A DNA stretch of 64,000 bases from Symbiodinium natans (GCA_905221605.1 CAJNDS010000757.1:62001-126000); one strand, 5' to 3'. Numbered from the stretch's first letter, positions 9,950 through 22,163 are shown. Notes: a model not told the origin generated them from the letters alone. Numbers and translations: made by a program.

Positions 9950-12618
9950 CGGCCACGGACCACCAACCAGGTATGAGTTCGCGGGGTTTAGGGTTTCGGG
10001 TTAAGGGTTTAGGGTTTATGGTTGAAGGCCTTGGGCTGTTTTGTCCATTAGTTCTTGACGGTGTAGGCTCTAGGGGGTTTAGGCTCTGAGCTTGAGGGTC
10101 ACAAAAGGAGGCTGAAAGAAATAACGGCAGTCAGAAGCTTTGTTCAATAGGCAAAGAAAAAGCGGGCGCAACATCTGCGTTTTACTAGGCTACTTAGCCC
10201 TCAACCCAGCTTGCAAACCCCAGCCCGGGTAAATGCGCAAGGATACCCGCACAATTCTGATATTTCTAGGGTTTAGGGTTTAAGGTTTAGGGTTTAGGGT
10301 TTAGAGTTTAGGATCCTTGTGGCAGATGCTGTGCGCGGCCGAGAAAGAGAGAGAGGGAGAGCCCAGCTGAAAGAATGCGTTGCGGCAAGAAGGCCCAAAT
10401 CCGAGGACAAAGCGGAGCCTCAGGGTTTAAGGTTTAGGGGGGTTTAGGGGGGTTAGGGGGGTTTAGGGGGGTTTAGGGGGTTTAGGGGGTTTCGGGGGTT
10501 TAGGGGGTTTAGGGGGTTTAGGGGGTTTAGGGGGTTTGGGGGGTTTGGGGGGTTTGGGGGGTTTAGGGGCTTCGGAGGGCTGAATCTGAGCAACTAACCC
10601 GCTTCAGGGTTTAGGGGGTTTAGGTGGTTTAGGGTGCTTTAGGGGGCTTAGGGTGCTTGGGGGGTTTAGGGGGCTTAGGGGGCTGACTCAGGGGGCTGAG
10701 GGCCTAGGTAGGGTGTTCACCGCATTGCGCTCGAGCTACCACATTCTTTGGGTTGGGGCCGGCTTCTTAGCTGAAGTGCCCGCCCACCCACCCAAAATGA
10801 AAGCCTTGACGGGTTTAGGGTGATCTAATCCCCAACCCCCGTAAGCAAGGAGGATCGATGGTTCGCCCGCCGAGTCTTTTTGAAGAGTTTGAGCTTTCCA
10901 AAAATATACTTAGAATGCATGTCAAGCAAGTCTTGGAAGCCCCCTGGATCTTTGGCAAAGGCTTGGGTTTTATGCGGGGTCTGGATCTCTGAGCCCTGTG
11001 TTTTACTGCCTTGATCTCAAACCTAAGGACGCCAAGTTGTTTGATTTCGAGCCTTCGGAACTTTCTGAAGCAAAAAGCCTCTAGAGGGCACGCGAAACGA
11101 TCTCGACTTTGAGTCAAAACTGCTCATGGGGGCTGCCCTTCGGCCGTTCAGGATCTTTGCTGCAAAAGCTCGGTTTTGTGCGGGGGGGGGGGGGGGGGGG
11201 GCGGGGCGGCCTACCACCTCTTTCGAAAACCCCTTGCTGGGTAGTCAAGGGCCCCCCGGAGAAGAAATGCAAGGTTTTTGGGTTATCTTTCTACAGGCCG
11301 AAGGTGCAGGACCTTACGGCTCGCCTGCCGGCTTTCGCCTACGGGTCCGCAGGCTCATGTCGGTAGCCTGCCATCAACCGGCCCGGTGCCCGTGGAGGGC
11401 CGCTTTTTAGGTGAGTTAGGGTTTAGGGTTTCATTAGGGTTGTTGGTTTTGTTGATTTGTTTTGGGTTGGCGTGGTGTTGTGGAGGGCGTTTTTGGCTCG
11501 GGGTTAAGAAAGCACTCCACTAGCCCTCAAACCCGAAATCCTCAAAGCCCTACGCCCCTCAACCCTCAAAGCCCTTAGGAAGGCATACGGCCTGAGCTAG
11601 CAAACCTTGAAGTACAAACTCGCAACGCTGAAACCCCCTAAACCCTAAACCCTAAACCCTAAACCCTAAACCCTAAACCCTAAACCCTAAACCCTAAACC
11701 CTAAACCCTAAACCCTAAACCCTAAACCCTAAACCCTAAACCCTACCCCTAAACCCTAAACCCTAAACCCTAAACCCTAAACCCTAAACCCTAAACCCTA
11801 AACCCTAAACCCTAAACCCTAAACCCTAAACCCTAAACCCACCCCTGCACCGAAGCCTTCCGTATGGTCAGCCTCTGTATCATCTCACCCCGTCAGCCTT
11901 GACTAGGGTTCCGGGGCTCTAAACCCTAAACCCTAAACCCTAAACCCTAAACCCTAAACCCTAAACCCTAAACCCTAAACCCTAAACCCTAAACCCTAAA
12001 CCCTACACCCTACACCCTAAAACCAAAACCCAAAACCCTAAACCCTAAACCCTAAACCCTACACCCTAGACCCTAGACCCTAGACCCTAAACCCTAAACC
12101 CTAAACCCTAAACCAGGGTTTACTCTGACGGCTTCTGGCTCAGAGGTGCCCAGGCTTCGTTCCCGGCCGGGGGGAGGGGGGCGGGGGAGGCGATCCGCCG
12201 CCGAAGACTGGAAGGCTTCTTGAAGGGCTTGGGGATTTAGGGTTTAGGGTTTAGGGTTTAGGGTTTAGGGTTTAGGGTTTAGGGATTTCTGGGTTGGTTT
12301 TTCGGGAGGGGTTTTTCGGGAGGGGTTGGGGGGCCCTGGGTTCCCTTGCAGAAGAGCCCTGGGGTCGCATAAGCACTAGGCCTGGGTCAAACGAAGCAGC
12401 AAGTTTCTGAAGCCGCCACCTTAGAAACCCAAAGCGCTCTAAAGACCCAAAGCCCTGAACCCTGAGCCCCAGCAATGAACCTTGGTTCATGCAGAGGAAG
12501 CCCAGTGCGTACCCTTCCCTGGACGGAGTCTTGGTAAAGCTGACAGAAGTGGTTGCTGGGCTACGCAGCCTGGAGTGAAGAGTCTAGGCCCTCCAGGCTG
12601 AGAGAACTTTCTGGGTAG
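9950..12618 (+). CDS. Unrecognised gene, five proposed exons
   Basis: Exons 9950-9970, 10326-10424, 11297-11410, 12117-12214 and 12547-12618. Each follows an AG; donors are GT at 9971 (GTATGAG), 10425 and 11411 (GTGAGT) and GC at 12215. Phases agree, giving an open frame of 133 residues to TAG 12616-12618. The product is very basic: an Arg/Glu-rich stretch (RERERGRAQLKE), a Ser/Pro/Val stretch (STGPVPVEGRFL), a Gly/Arg stretch (RPGGGGRGRR) and a tail KWLLGYAAWSEE. The basic, glycine-arginine character would suit RNA binding but no domain is recognised. The start is not located. The chain was chosen by phase, so the middle exons could be mis-joined. Introns contain CCCTAAA arrays and at 10430-10690 a TTTAGGGG-type array. 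Confidence 0.45.
10430..10690. repeat. GTTTAGGGG-type array
   Basis: Units of 8-9 bases (GGTTTAGGGG, GGTTTGGGG) in place of the 7-mer, starting flush at the donor of the exon ending 10424. Confidence 0.9.
11636..11845. repeat. CCCTAAA array, long and near perfect
   Basis: About 29 units with a single CCCTACC interruption at about 11742. Confidence 0.95.
11918..12116. repeat. CCCTAAA array with CCCTACA and CCCTAGA sub-blocks
   Basis: Runs up to the AG that precedes the exon at 12117 (ACCAG). Confidence 0.93.
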
Positions 12619-12922
12619 GGTCCTAGGAAGCCCCCAACCCCCCTATTTTGTAAACCCCTAAACCGGTAAACCCCGAGTCCGTAACTAAACCCTAAAACCC
12701 TTGAGTCCTAAACCCAACCAGCACTCTATTCAGGAGAATAGTCAACTGCCCCTGCTTGCAAGCCAAACCCCCCCCGGAAAGCCCTAAACCCTAAACCCTA
12801 AACCCTGAACCCTGAACCCTAAACCCTAAACCCTGAGCCCTGAACCCTGAGCCCCTGAACCCTGAACCCTGAGCCCTGAACCCTGAACCCTGAGCCCCTG
12901 ACTGCTCCCCCACTTTTTCCAG

Positions 12923-15900
12923 ATGGCAGCTATGGACATGAGCTTTCCATCAGGTCTGCGGGGGAGAGGGGGGGGAAGGGAGGGGGAGGGACTTGAGTAT
13001 GGGCCAGCTGCGGAGGGTTTTTAGGGAAATTTTAGGGTTTAGGGTTTAGGGTTTAGGGTTTAGGGTTCAGGGTTCAGGGTTCAGGGTTTAGGGTTTAGGG
13101 TTTTGTCGGAATTTGGTGGATATGTGGGCTGTTGAGAAGACTCAGCCTGCAGATAGACCGCCGCACTGAGACTAGGGCCCAGAGCAGGCCCCTATTCCAC
13201 TGTTTTTTAACGTTTGAGGTTCCGTTATACCCCCCTTTAAACCAAGAAGGACACCCTTTTCCTGGGTCTAGGAGCAGAATCCCGAGCTTTTGGGGTGTCG
13301 AGTTGTCGTGTCTTGTCGCCTCGGGGATTAGGGTGCAGGACTTGGTAGCCCCGAAGTACCCAAGACTTTGTTTTAAAAATGTTTTGGGGTTTAGGGTTTA
13401 GGGGGTTGAGGGCACAAGGGTTTAGGGCTTCGGATTTAGGGTGTAGGGTTTAGGGCCGTTCTGAAAGTAGCCACCGCCGCACAAGGTATCCTTACGGTAT
13501 ATTCTGGTTACTGGGGGGGGTCAAACAAAACCTGTGATTCAAAGGCTTCTCACCTCTGTCTGCAAAAGCATGCAGAATCTTGCGCCTTTTGCCACAAGGA
13601 CAACGGAGACCTCATCATGTCCCTTGTACTGTGTTTTTTAAGCCCATGAATTCTAAACGTGATTGAAACTTGGAACTTTGAATGTTGGATTTGGGGGTTC
13701 GATAAAGCGTTTTGCTGGCCTTTCACTTCTCGAAAGGGCCCTCAGTGAAGGAGCCTGCAGCAACCCCATGTCGGCCTCATTGCAACACTTGGCAAAACCA
13801 GGTTCAGGGTTCGGAGGTTCAGGGGTTTGGGTGTGGGGCGTTAGGCCCCCAAGGGGTCGTAAGAGGTTAGGCCTTGGAAGGTTCTCAAAGAGGTGGGGGG
13901 GGCCCCTGACAAATTTGGGTGGGTGATTATTGCTGTCGGTCTCGTACCACCGACCCCACTTGCCTTTTGCCCCTGCGCACCAGGGAGATAGTCATGCTTA
14001 AAGTTTAGGCCCCCTAAACCCTAAACCCTAAACCCTAAACCCTAAGCCCTAAGCCCTAAACCCTAAACCCTAAACCCTAAACCCTAAACCCTAAACCAAG
14101 AGCCCTGAACCCCTGGGTCTGAAGCATGCAATTTCAAAAGACCCCCAGTTTGGCGACCTCTTACGCACTGCGCCAACGCGCGCACCGAGCCATTTTCCCA
14201 CTGTTCAGTTCGCATGTTGGAAGCGCATGGCAGCCTTAAAAAAACCCTAAACCCTAAACCCTAAACCCTAAACCCTAAACCCTAAACCCTAAACCCTAAA
14301 CCCTATGCCCCCCCTGAATGCCAGGTCCCAGCAACTCCCGGCTCAAAGACCAGCAGATTGCCAGCCTGGAGAGTCACATTGCCCAGGCGGTTTTTTACCG
14401 GTTTCGGGGTTTTAGGGTTTCGGGTTTCGGGTTTAGGGTTTCGGGTTTAGGGGTTTGAGTTTGTTTGGGGCTTAGGGTTTAGGGTTTAGGGTTTAGGGCT
14501 AGGGTAGAGGGTTGAGGGTTTGGGGTTTTGGGAAGTTTTGTGGGGTTTTGGGAAGGTGTTTCGGGTTCTAGGGGTTTGGGGTTTAGGAGTTTAGGGGAGT
14601 TGGAGACGAGGGTTCTTGGGGTCTAGGCTAGGGTGGGGGGAGTTTAGGGTTTCAGGGTTTTAGGGTTTTGGGGTTTTGGGGTTTTAAAGTTTTAGGGCTT
14701 TAGGGCTTTAGGGTTTAGGGTTTAAGGTGTAGGGCTTAGGAAAGTTTAGGGTTTAGGGCGTGTAGGATATAGGGTTTAAGGAGTTTAGGGCTTCGGGCGT
14801 GTAGGGTGTGCCGGGGTCGTGCTCGGGAAGATTGTCCCATGGCTGAGGTTCAGGGGGTTGGCTCTTGAGTTTGCCTTGGGAGGTTCACGAGTATTCAGAA
14901 GGGTAACCAGCAACGTGTATTTCGACCAGCCCTAAGCCCTAAGCCCTAAGCCCTAAGCCCTAAGCCCTAAGCCCTAAGCCCTAAGCCCTAAGCCCTAAGC
15001 CCTAAGCCCTAAGCCCTAAGCCCTACGCCCCAAGGCCCTAAGCCCAAGCCCCTAAGCCCTTAAGCCCTAAGCCCTAATGCCCAGAAGCCCTACGCCCCAA
15101 GCCCCAAGCCCTTAAGCCCCAAGCCCCTAAGCCCCTCAACCCTCGTAAACCTGAACCTCACAACAAAAAAAGAGACAGCGTGGCCTGACCGATGGCTCTT
15201 GATGATGATGTCCGAGAACCTGCAGTTCGCGTTCGACACAAAGAAGATGCAAGGGCAAGTACGATGGTCAAGTGGGAAGTTGCGGCTCGGCTGGATTCCC
15301 AGTAGTCGCCGCCAACAACTATTCGACTGCCAACTTGCATTTCGTGAGCGCGATGGCTGGGAAAACTCTGGAAGCCGTTTGGGTTGTGACATTCGGCGAA
15401 GCGCTCAGTAAACCCTAAGCCTTCCCTCAACCTCAACCCTTCAACCTCCAACCTAAACCAAAACCCTAACCCTAAACCCGAAACAGAGGGGTTGTGGTTC
15501 TTTAAGGCTTTAGGTGGTGTTAGTTAAGGGGGGTTCATTCTTAAGGGCGTTTCAATGCCCTATTAATATCGTTACCTTTGCTTATGTTAAAGCTACTGAT
15601 TGATGCATGGCCCCTTATTTGGAATCGATTGATTACGGGGCATTTTTTAGGGGGCCCCCCGTCTTTAAGGCCAGACTTTCGACACCGAGCCTTGCAGAGC
15701 CCTCCTCGAAGCAAGGAACATTCCTTCTTGCTTTAAGCCAAACTCTAAACCCTTAACCCCTAAACGCTAAACCCTAAATCTAAACCCTAAACCCTAAACC
15801 CGAAACCCTAAAACCCGACCCACCCCCAAAAAAAAAAAAAAAAAAAAACCCTAAAACCCTTAAAACCATAGGCCCTAGGCCCTAGGCCATATGGCCCTAG

Positions 15901-18900
15901 GCCCAGGCCCTAGGCCTGACCCTGAGCCCTGAGACCTGAGCTGGAAACCTGAACCCTGAACTCTGAACCCTGAACCCTGAACCCGAACACCCTGAACCCT
16001 GAACCCTAACCCTTAGAAGAGAATTAGCCGCCAGTAAACTGGGGAAACACGGGCCAAGCCTCTCTTGCAGACGGCCCCTAAAACCCCAAAACTTACCCCC
16101 CCACCCCACCCACCCCCCCCCCCCCCCCCCAAACCCCAACCCCCCAAACCCCAACCCCCCCAACCCCCAAACCCCCAAACCCCCAAACCCACACCCCCCA
16201 ACCCCCAAACCCCCAAACCCCCCCCCCCCAAACCCCCCAACCCCCAACCCCCCCCACCCCAACCCCCCACCCAAACCCCCAAACCCAAAACCCCCCCACA
16301 CCCCCAAAACCCCCACCCCCCAAAACCCCCCCCCCACCCAACCCCCATAACCCCAAACCCCCCAAAACCCCCAAAACCCCCCAAAAACCCCCCAACCCCC
16401 CAAAACCCCCAAACCCCCCAAACCCCCAACCCCGACCCCCCAACCCCCCAAACCCCCCCCAAACCCCCCCCCCCCCCCAAACCCCCCAAACCCCCCAAAC
16501 CCCCCAAACCCCCCAAAGCCCCCCAAACCCCCTAAACCCCCTAAACCCCCTAAACCCCCCAAACCCCCTAACCCCCCCTAACCCCCTAAACCCCCTCTAC
16601 CCCCCCTAAACCCCCCCCCTAACCCCCTAAACCCCCTAAACCCCCTAAACCCCCTAAAACTCTTTTTCCTAAAAAAACTCCCTAAACGACTAACTCCCGA
16701 AACCCCCCAAACCCCCACCCCCAAACCCCCTAAACCCCCTAAAACCCCCTAAAAACCCCCTAAAACCCCCTAAACCCCCCCAAACCCCTAAACCCCTAAA
16801 CCCAACCCCTAAACCCCTAAAACTCCCCTAAACCCCTAAACCCCTAAACCCCCAAAAAACTCCCCTAAAACTAAAACCCCCCAAAACCCCCAAATCCCTA
16901 AACTACCCCCCTTACTAAACCCTCCCCCCTTCCCTAAACCCCTAAACTCTCCTATCTCTACCCCCCTAAACCCCTAAACCCCCAAACCCCCCATAAACCC
17001 CCCTATTTTTCCCCAAACCCCCTAAACCCCCAAAACAACCCCCTAACCCCCTAAACCCCCCAAACCCCCCAATCCCCCAAACCCCCCAAACCCCCCAAAC
17101 CCCCCAAACCCCTTAAAACCCCTTAAAACCCCTTAAAACCCCTTAAAACCCCTTAAAACCCCTTAAAACCCCTTAAAACCCCTTAAAACCCCGTAAAACC
17201 CCCTAAAACCCCCTAAAACCCCCTAAAACCCCCTAAAAACCCCCTAAAAACCCCCTAAAAACCCCCTAAAAACCCCCTAAAAACCCCCTAAAAACCCCCT
17301 AACCCCCTAACCCCCTAACCCCCTAACCCCCTAACCCCCTAACCCCCTAAACCCCTAAACCCCCTAAACCCCTAAACCCTAAACCCTAAACCCTAAACCC
17401 TAAACCCTAAACCCTAAACCCCCTAAACCCCCCAAACCCCCCAAACCCCCCAAACCCCCTAAACCCCCTAAACTCCCTAAACCCCCTAAACTCCCTAAAC
17501 CCTGTCTGCAGACGGGCCGTATGAACAAGAAGCTGCTGCAGAGCGGTGACGAGGCTTTCAATTTCGGCAAGCGCTGGGCTCAGGGCTGCGCAGGGTTCGG
17601 AAACCCTAAACCCCAAACCCCAAACCCTAAACCCTAAACCCTAAACCCTAAACCCTAAACCCTAAACCCTAAACCCTAAACCCTAAACCCCAAACCCTAA
17701 ACCCTAAACCCTAAACCCTTAACCCTAAACTCTAAACCCTATAGACCCTAAACTTTAGACCCAGCTGCAAGGGTTTGAGGCTTTCGGGCCTCAAGGCGCA
17801 AGGGCGTAGGGCATGCGGGTCCAGGGTTTCAGAACCCTGAAACCTTTTCTCTGGAGATTTATAGGGTTCTTAAGGGAGGCTGCTCCCTAAGGTTCCCCTT
17901 AAGGTTCCCTACGCCATAAACCCCGCTCCTTAAGAACTCCTTTTAAAGCGCCACAAAAGCTACCCCACCTGAGTCTGGCACCAAAGCCCGAGCCCTATAT
18001 AAAACCCCCTCAGACCCTGAACCCGAAATTAGGAACCAAGGGGGTGGAAGGGAGGAGGGCCTAAGGGCCCCTTATTTCCCCAAATACGGCTCAACCATCC
18101 CAAATAAGCCTTCTCAAGCGCCACGTCGTCCCCCTCCCTTCCACCCCCCTGGGTTCCCTATGACGACAACCCTAAACCCTCCTCCCAAACCCAGAGGCCC
18201 TAAACCCTAAACCCTAAACCCTAAACCCTAAACCCTAAACCCTAAACCCTAAACCCCAAACCCTAAACCCCAAACCTTAAACTCTAAACCCTATGCCCTA
18301 AACCCCAAACCCCGAGGGCGACCTTTGAGATGCTTGTGCAGTTCCGCAGCATGCGCGACATTCCGGAGGTGCCTTTGCTGTTTCCCCCTTCGGAAGGAGG
18401 TTGCAGGCCTCCAAACTTCCAACCCCGTGCCCTAAACCCTAAACCCTAAACCCTAAACCCTAAACCCTAAACCCTAAACCCTAAACCCTAAACCCTAAAC
18501 CCTAAGCCCTAAGCCCTAAACCCTACACCCCAAGCCCTAAACCCAAAACCCCAAACCCAAGAGCCTTCCTATCTTGAAGGTCTTAATATCGAGAGTTTCC
18601 ATCTCATGGTCCAGTTCATGGTGTGAGGAAGTCCTGTCAGAAAGACCACAAAAGGGAAGAATTCTAAGGTCTTATGAATAGGGTTTAGGGTTTGGGGTTT
18701 AGGGTTTAGGATTTAGGGTTTGGGATTTAGGGTTTAGGGAGGCTTGACCACAGGAATCTTCTGTGGGTATGTAAGGTAGCGTGGGCAAAAGATCCGTTAG
18801 AGTCAGTAGCATCATGTCGTGCGTTTCGTGAACTCACTTACAGATTAGCAACTTTTTATGGGCTTTTTGGCGGTTCACTCACTCCTTCTCTCGTACTCCT

Positions 18901-20721
18901 TTAATGGTAGAACTTGGTGGCCCAGTGGCACCCTTTTCTCTTTTTTGGTTCAAGGTTCCCTTATAAGGTAACTCACCCCCAAAAAGGGGTTACTGGGGGA
19001 CCAAGAGAATGTTCAAGGCTTTAAGCTCTAGGGCTTAGTCGTTCATGTATAGGGCTTCGGGCGGGCATATGGGCGGGAACTCGAATTTAGGGTTTGGGGT
19101 TTGGGGTTTCGGGTTTAGGGTTTGGGGTTTAGGGTTTAGGGTTCAGGGTCTGCGGTTGAGGGAATCAGGTGCGCCGAGATGGCCTCTTCGAGGGACTCTA
19201 AGGGTGCTTCGATGCCCGAGATCCCTATACTACGAAGGCAGTTTGAGAAGGCAGTTTGTGAGAATAGTGGCGAGGAATCCCCAAGCCCTATACCCTAAAA
19301 CCCTAAAACCCAAAACCCCCAAAACCCCAAAACCCTGACACCACCCAGAAACCCGAAAGGGTTTAGGGTTCAGGGTTTAGGGTTTAGGGTTTAGGGTTTA
19401 GGGGCCTGAACCCCGAAAGCCTGAACCCCAAGACTTCACAGTCCCAAACCTGAAAACGCGCCCTTCGGTAGATTCCTTTGCTTCGGTAGATCCGTTTGCT
19501 TACCGTTGGTTAGGAGGGAATGGGGGAATGAGGTACCCTATATAATTCTTTAACGGGTATAATATATATATATATATATATATATCCCTACTAACCAACA
19601 GTAAGTTTGAGACGCACAGGAGGTGAAGAAGTACTTAGCAGAGTACGAGGCCACACTGCCTCGCCTGGGCTTTTCGGGTTTAGGGTCGAAACCCTAAACC
19701 CTAAACCCTAAACCCTAAACCCTAAACCCTAAACCCTAAACCCTAAACCCTAAACCCTCAACCCTCAACCCTCAACCCTAAACCCTAAACCCCAGACCCT
19801 AGACCCTAGACCCTAGACTTTAGAACCTAAACCCTTAGCCTTGGGCTAGGCGTCACGGGCACTTCGGCGTAGGGCCGTCGTGTGAGGGAACCTCCTACTC
19901 TATTTAGGGTCTAGGGTAAGGCCCTGAACCCTCGACCCTAAATCCTAATTCCAAAACCCTAAACCCTAAAACCCTACACTCTGAAGACTTGGGGCTGCCC
20001 TAAACCTTTTAATCCCGAAATTCGACACGCCAGTCAGAGGGGTAGATGCCAGAAAAGGCTATCCCCGCGGGTTCCTCCGCGAGTTGTAGATACTTGGGAG
20101 CCCAGTGGTACCCTTTTCAATTTTTTCGTGCGAGGTTCCCTTATTATAAAGTCACCAACCCCAAACAAGGCTCATTATAATATGATTACTGGGCTACCAA
20201 GGATAATGGTGCCCAGAAACACTGGTTTTTGTCTTTTACTATGCTGTAAATCGTAAAGCCCGTTGAGCTCAGAAGGTTTCTTTCGCGCCCGAAACCCCAA
20301 ACCCCAAACCACAAGCCCCAAACCCGAAACCCTGCACCCTAATCCCCAAACACCCTAAACCCTAAACCCTAAACCCTAAACCCTAAACCCTAAACTTGGG
20401 GCCCGCAACCCCAAGCCGGTCTAAAGGGTGCAGGTGGGCACAAGGCATTTAAGATCCCGACTTCCCTGTCAAGAGCTGGCACCTAAACCCTAAACCCTAA
20501 ACCCTAAACCCTAAACCCTAAACCCTAAACCCTAAACCCTAAACCCTAAACCCTAAACCCTAAACCCTAAACCCTAAACCCTAAACCCTAAACCCTGAAC
20601 CCTGTTTCCGCAAGAAGGGATGTGGACCGGCCCAACTTTCCCCGCTGTTTGCCAGGAAGCTGCCAATCTGCCAGACACGTTCCTCGGAGACCAGGAGATG
20701 GGCTCAAGAACCTTCGGGGGG
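12923..20721 (+). CDS. Unrecognised gene with a short coiled-coil start, eight proposed exons
   Basis: Exons 12923-12953, 14325-14386, 15254-15400, 17512-17594, 18317-18368, 19620-19677, 20434-20478 and 20615-20721 join in phase to 195 codons. The ATG at 12923 follows a pyrimidine-rich CCCCCACTTTTTCCAG, a good acceptor. The protein starts MAAMDMSFPSG, then a heptad-like stretch RLKDQQIASLESHIAQ, then GKYDGQVGSCGSAG and an Ala/Val-rich part ending WVVTFGE, NKKLLQSGDEAFNFGKRW, FEMLVQFRSMRDIPE, EVKKYLAEYEATLPRLG, and a last segment with FPAVCQEAANLPDTFLGDQ. Donors are GT, GC, GC, GT, GT, GT, GC and GT. No family recognised. The following exon is unclear; 21284-21331 (NWWVILLILQRN, then TGA) would fit in phase. 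Introns include the 1.4 kb C-rich array at 16085-17505. Confidence 0.5.
14928..15145. repeat. CCCTAAG variant array
   Basis: About 13 consecutive CCCTAAG units (complement CTTAGGG), then degenerate copies. A single-base variant of the telomere-type unit that has spread over the whole block. Confidence 0.95.
16085..17505. repeat. C-rich array of CCCCCAAA, CCCCTAAA and longer variants
   Basis: 1.4 kb intron block. The left half is CCCCCAAA-like with long C runs; the right half shows homogeneous sub-blocks: CCCCTTAAAA 10-mers (about 17107-17190), then CCCCCTAAAA, CCCCCTAAAAA, CCCCCTAA and finally CCCTAAA. Open frames of Pro-rich (+) or Gly-rich (-) composition here are produced by the repeat. 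Confidence 0.95.
17602..17735. repeat. CCCTAAA array following an exon
   Basis: Begins within 10 bases of the donor at 17595. Confidence 0.93.
18913..19005. mobile_element. MITE-like element, family 2 (CTTGGTGGCCCAGT ends)
   Basis: About 93 bp; left end CTTGGTGGCCCAGTGG, right end ACTGGGGGACCAAG, internal GGTTCCCTTATAAGG. Other copies: 20093-20201, 45657-45767, 51044-51180, 52358-52531 and a split one near 32601-32806. Confidence 0.75.
19560..19587. repeat. (TA)n microsatellite
   Basis: About 12 TA units between inverted flanks GTTGGTTAG / CTAACCAAC (19504-19512 and 19590-19598), so it may be the loop of another short inverted-repeat element. Confidence 0.85.
20093..20201. mobile_element. 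MITE-like element, family 2
   Basis: About 109 bp; begins CTTGGGAGCCCAGTGG and ends ATTACTGGGCTACCAAG. Contains the shared GGTTCCCTTATTATAAAG core. Confidence 0.8.
20480..20606. repeat. CCCTAAA array between two proposed exons
   Basis: About 17 units fill almost the whole intron between exons ending 20478 and starting 20615. Confidence 0.95.
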
Positions 20722-21060
20722 GTTTAGGGTTTAGGGTTTAGGGTTTAGGGTTTAGGGTTTAGGGTTTAGGGTTTAGGGTTTAGGGTTTAGGGGTTTAGGG
20801 TTTAGGGGCTTAGGTAGTGTTTGGGGTTGTAGGGGTTTGGGGTTTAGGGGGTTTAGGGCGTTTAGGAGTTTTGGGTTTAGGGGGTTGGGGTTTAGGGTGT
20901 TTGGGGTTGAGGGTTGTAGGGTTTAGGGGACGGGGGTTTAGGGGGTTTAGGGGGTTTAGGGGTTGAGGGTTGTAGGGGGTCTAGGGGTGTAGGGGCTTCG
21001 GGGTTTAGGGGGTTTAGGGTGAATGGTTCTAGGGTTAGGGTTTTAGGGTTTAGAGGTAGG
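20722..21060. repeat. TTTAGGG array grading into GTTTAGGGG variants
   Basis: Starts exactly at the proposed donor (GT at 20722) with about 10 perfect units, then becomes irregular. Confidence 0.92.
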
Positions 21061-21099
21061 GGAAAGCCGTAAACCACCAAACCCCAAACCCTAAACACT

Positions 21100-21927
21100 G
21101 AACAGGAGAATATCCACCGTGCCACCCACCCACGCACAGCATCCCATAACATTAAGAAAGTACCAAGTTCACCAATCCACAACCCCAGGCCCTGTAGTCG
21201 AAGACCCTAAGCCCTAAGCCCTGCACCCCTCGCCTCGGACTTTGACGTACCACCTGTGATGTTGAAAACAGTGGCCAATTCAGAACTGGTGGGTTATTCT
21301 GTTGATACTTCAGAGAAATCCTGTCAGATGATCCTTCCACGTTGTCGAAAATCCGTTCACCGATGTCGGCCTCATCCGCACAACGACTCCTGCAATCGCT
21401 ACATACCCGCTTCATCCTGTTAGCAAGGGGCACCAGACCTCGCTCCCGGATCCCTGATTTGCTTGAAATTTCTTGCAGAGTTGTACAGACGCAAAGGCTT
21501 TACCAAAGCGCAGCTGGCGCCATACGTAGCAGGAACTCGTCACCGTTTTGGCTTTTGACGAACAGACCTATTCGCCTTCGTTCGCGTAGGCGTAGGTGCA
21601 GGCAGAGACTCCTTGTGTCCTTCACGTGACATGTGATTGTTTTGCATGAGGGTTTCAAACCTGCTTGTTTTACACACTGGTTTTGCCCTGGCTCTAGATT
21701 GCACTTACCAGAGGTTCTTCTTGTTCGGAACGCAACGAGGATTGATCCGTATGTTGTACCTTTTGTGGTCCTGTTTAAGTAGGTGCAGCCCAACTGCAGT
21801 CCTGCCATACGACTCGTTGCCAAAGAGCCGCTCGGCGCGGCCTTCGTGGTTGGGGGCAGCCGAGGTCCCACATGCTCCGGCCTCGACAGTTGCCGGCAGT
21901 GATGCTTTTTCTTGGTAGCCGCTTCAG
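21100..21927. other. Non-repetitive region, open on both strands, not assigned
   Basis: This is one of the few long stretches without telomere-type repeats. On the + strand 21424-21558 is open to TGA and reads LKFLAELYRRKGFTKAQLAP; on the - strand 21500-21871 is open for 123 codons and 21220-21433 for about 70. None is recognised. The + reading 21424-21558 has the better acceptor (TTTCTTGCAG at 21478) but codon use does not decide. It could hold the end of the preceding gene, a mobile-element remnant, or untranslated sequence. Confidence 0.3.
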
Positions 21928-22163
21928 TCGAGCAGGGGGGCCGGTTTCATCCGGTCGGTGGCTGCGTCGGCCCCAGGTGGTACATCGGCGACCGGAGGGC
22001 CGGTGGCTGCAGTTGACCTCCAGTTGGGACAGTTGCAAGACCAGTTCAGGTGTAGCAGCATGGAGGATTTTGCTACGCTCTTCTGGCAACAATTTGTGCC
22101 AGCCTTTTTCGGGGACTCGAAACATACCCGGAAGTTCAGGAGGCCCACACAACATGGCGATAG
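21928..22163 (+). CDS. Exon of an unrecognised gene
   Basis: Follows CTTTTTCTTGGTAGCCGCTTCAG, a good acceptor, and stays open for 78 codons to a GT at 22164 (phase 2). The protein is Ala/Gly-rich at first (ASAPGGTSATGGPVAAVD), then DLQLGQLQDQF and MEDFATLFWQQFVPAFFGD. A longer minus-strand frame also covers part of this DNA. A possible next exon is 22834-22866 (ELGEVDWDE), but phases are ambiguous. Confidence 0.4.

Noticed and set aside
15897-16562. Gly-rich minus-strand frames and Pro-rich plus-strand frame
   Set aside because: Translation of the CCCCCAAA array.
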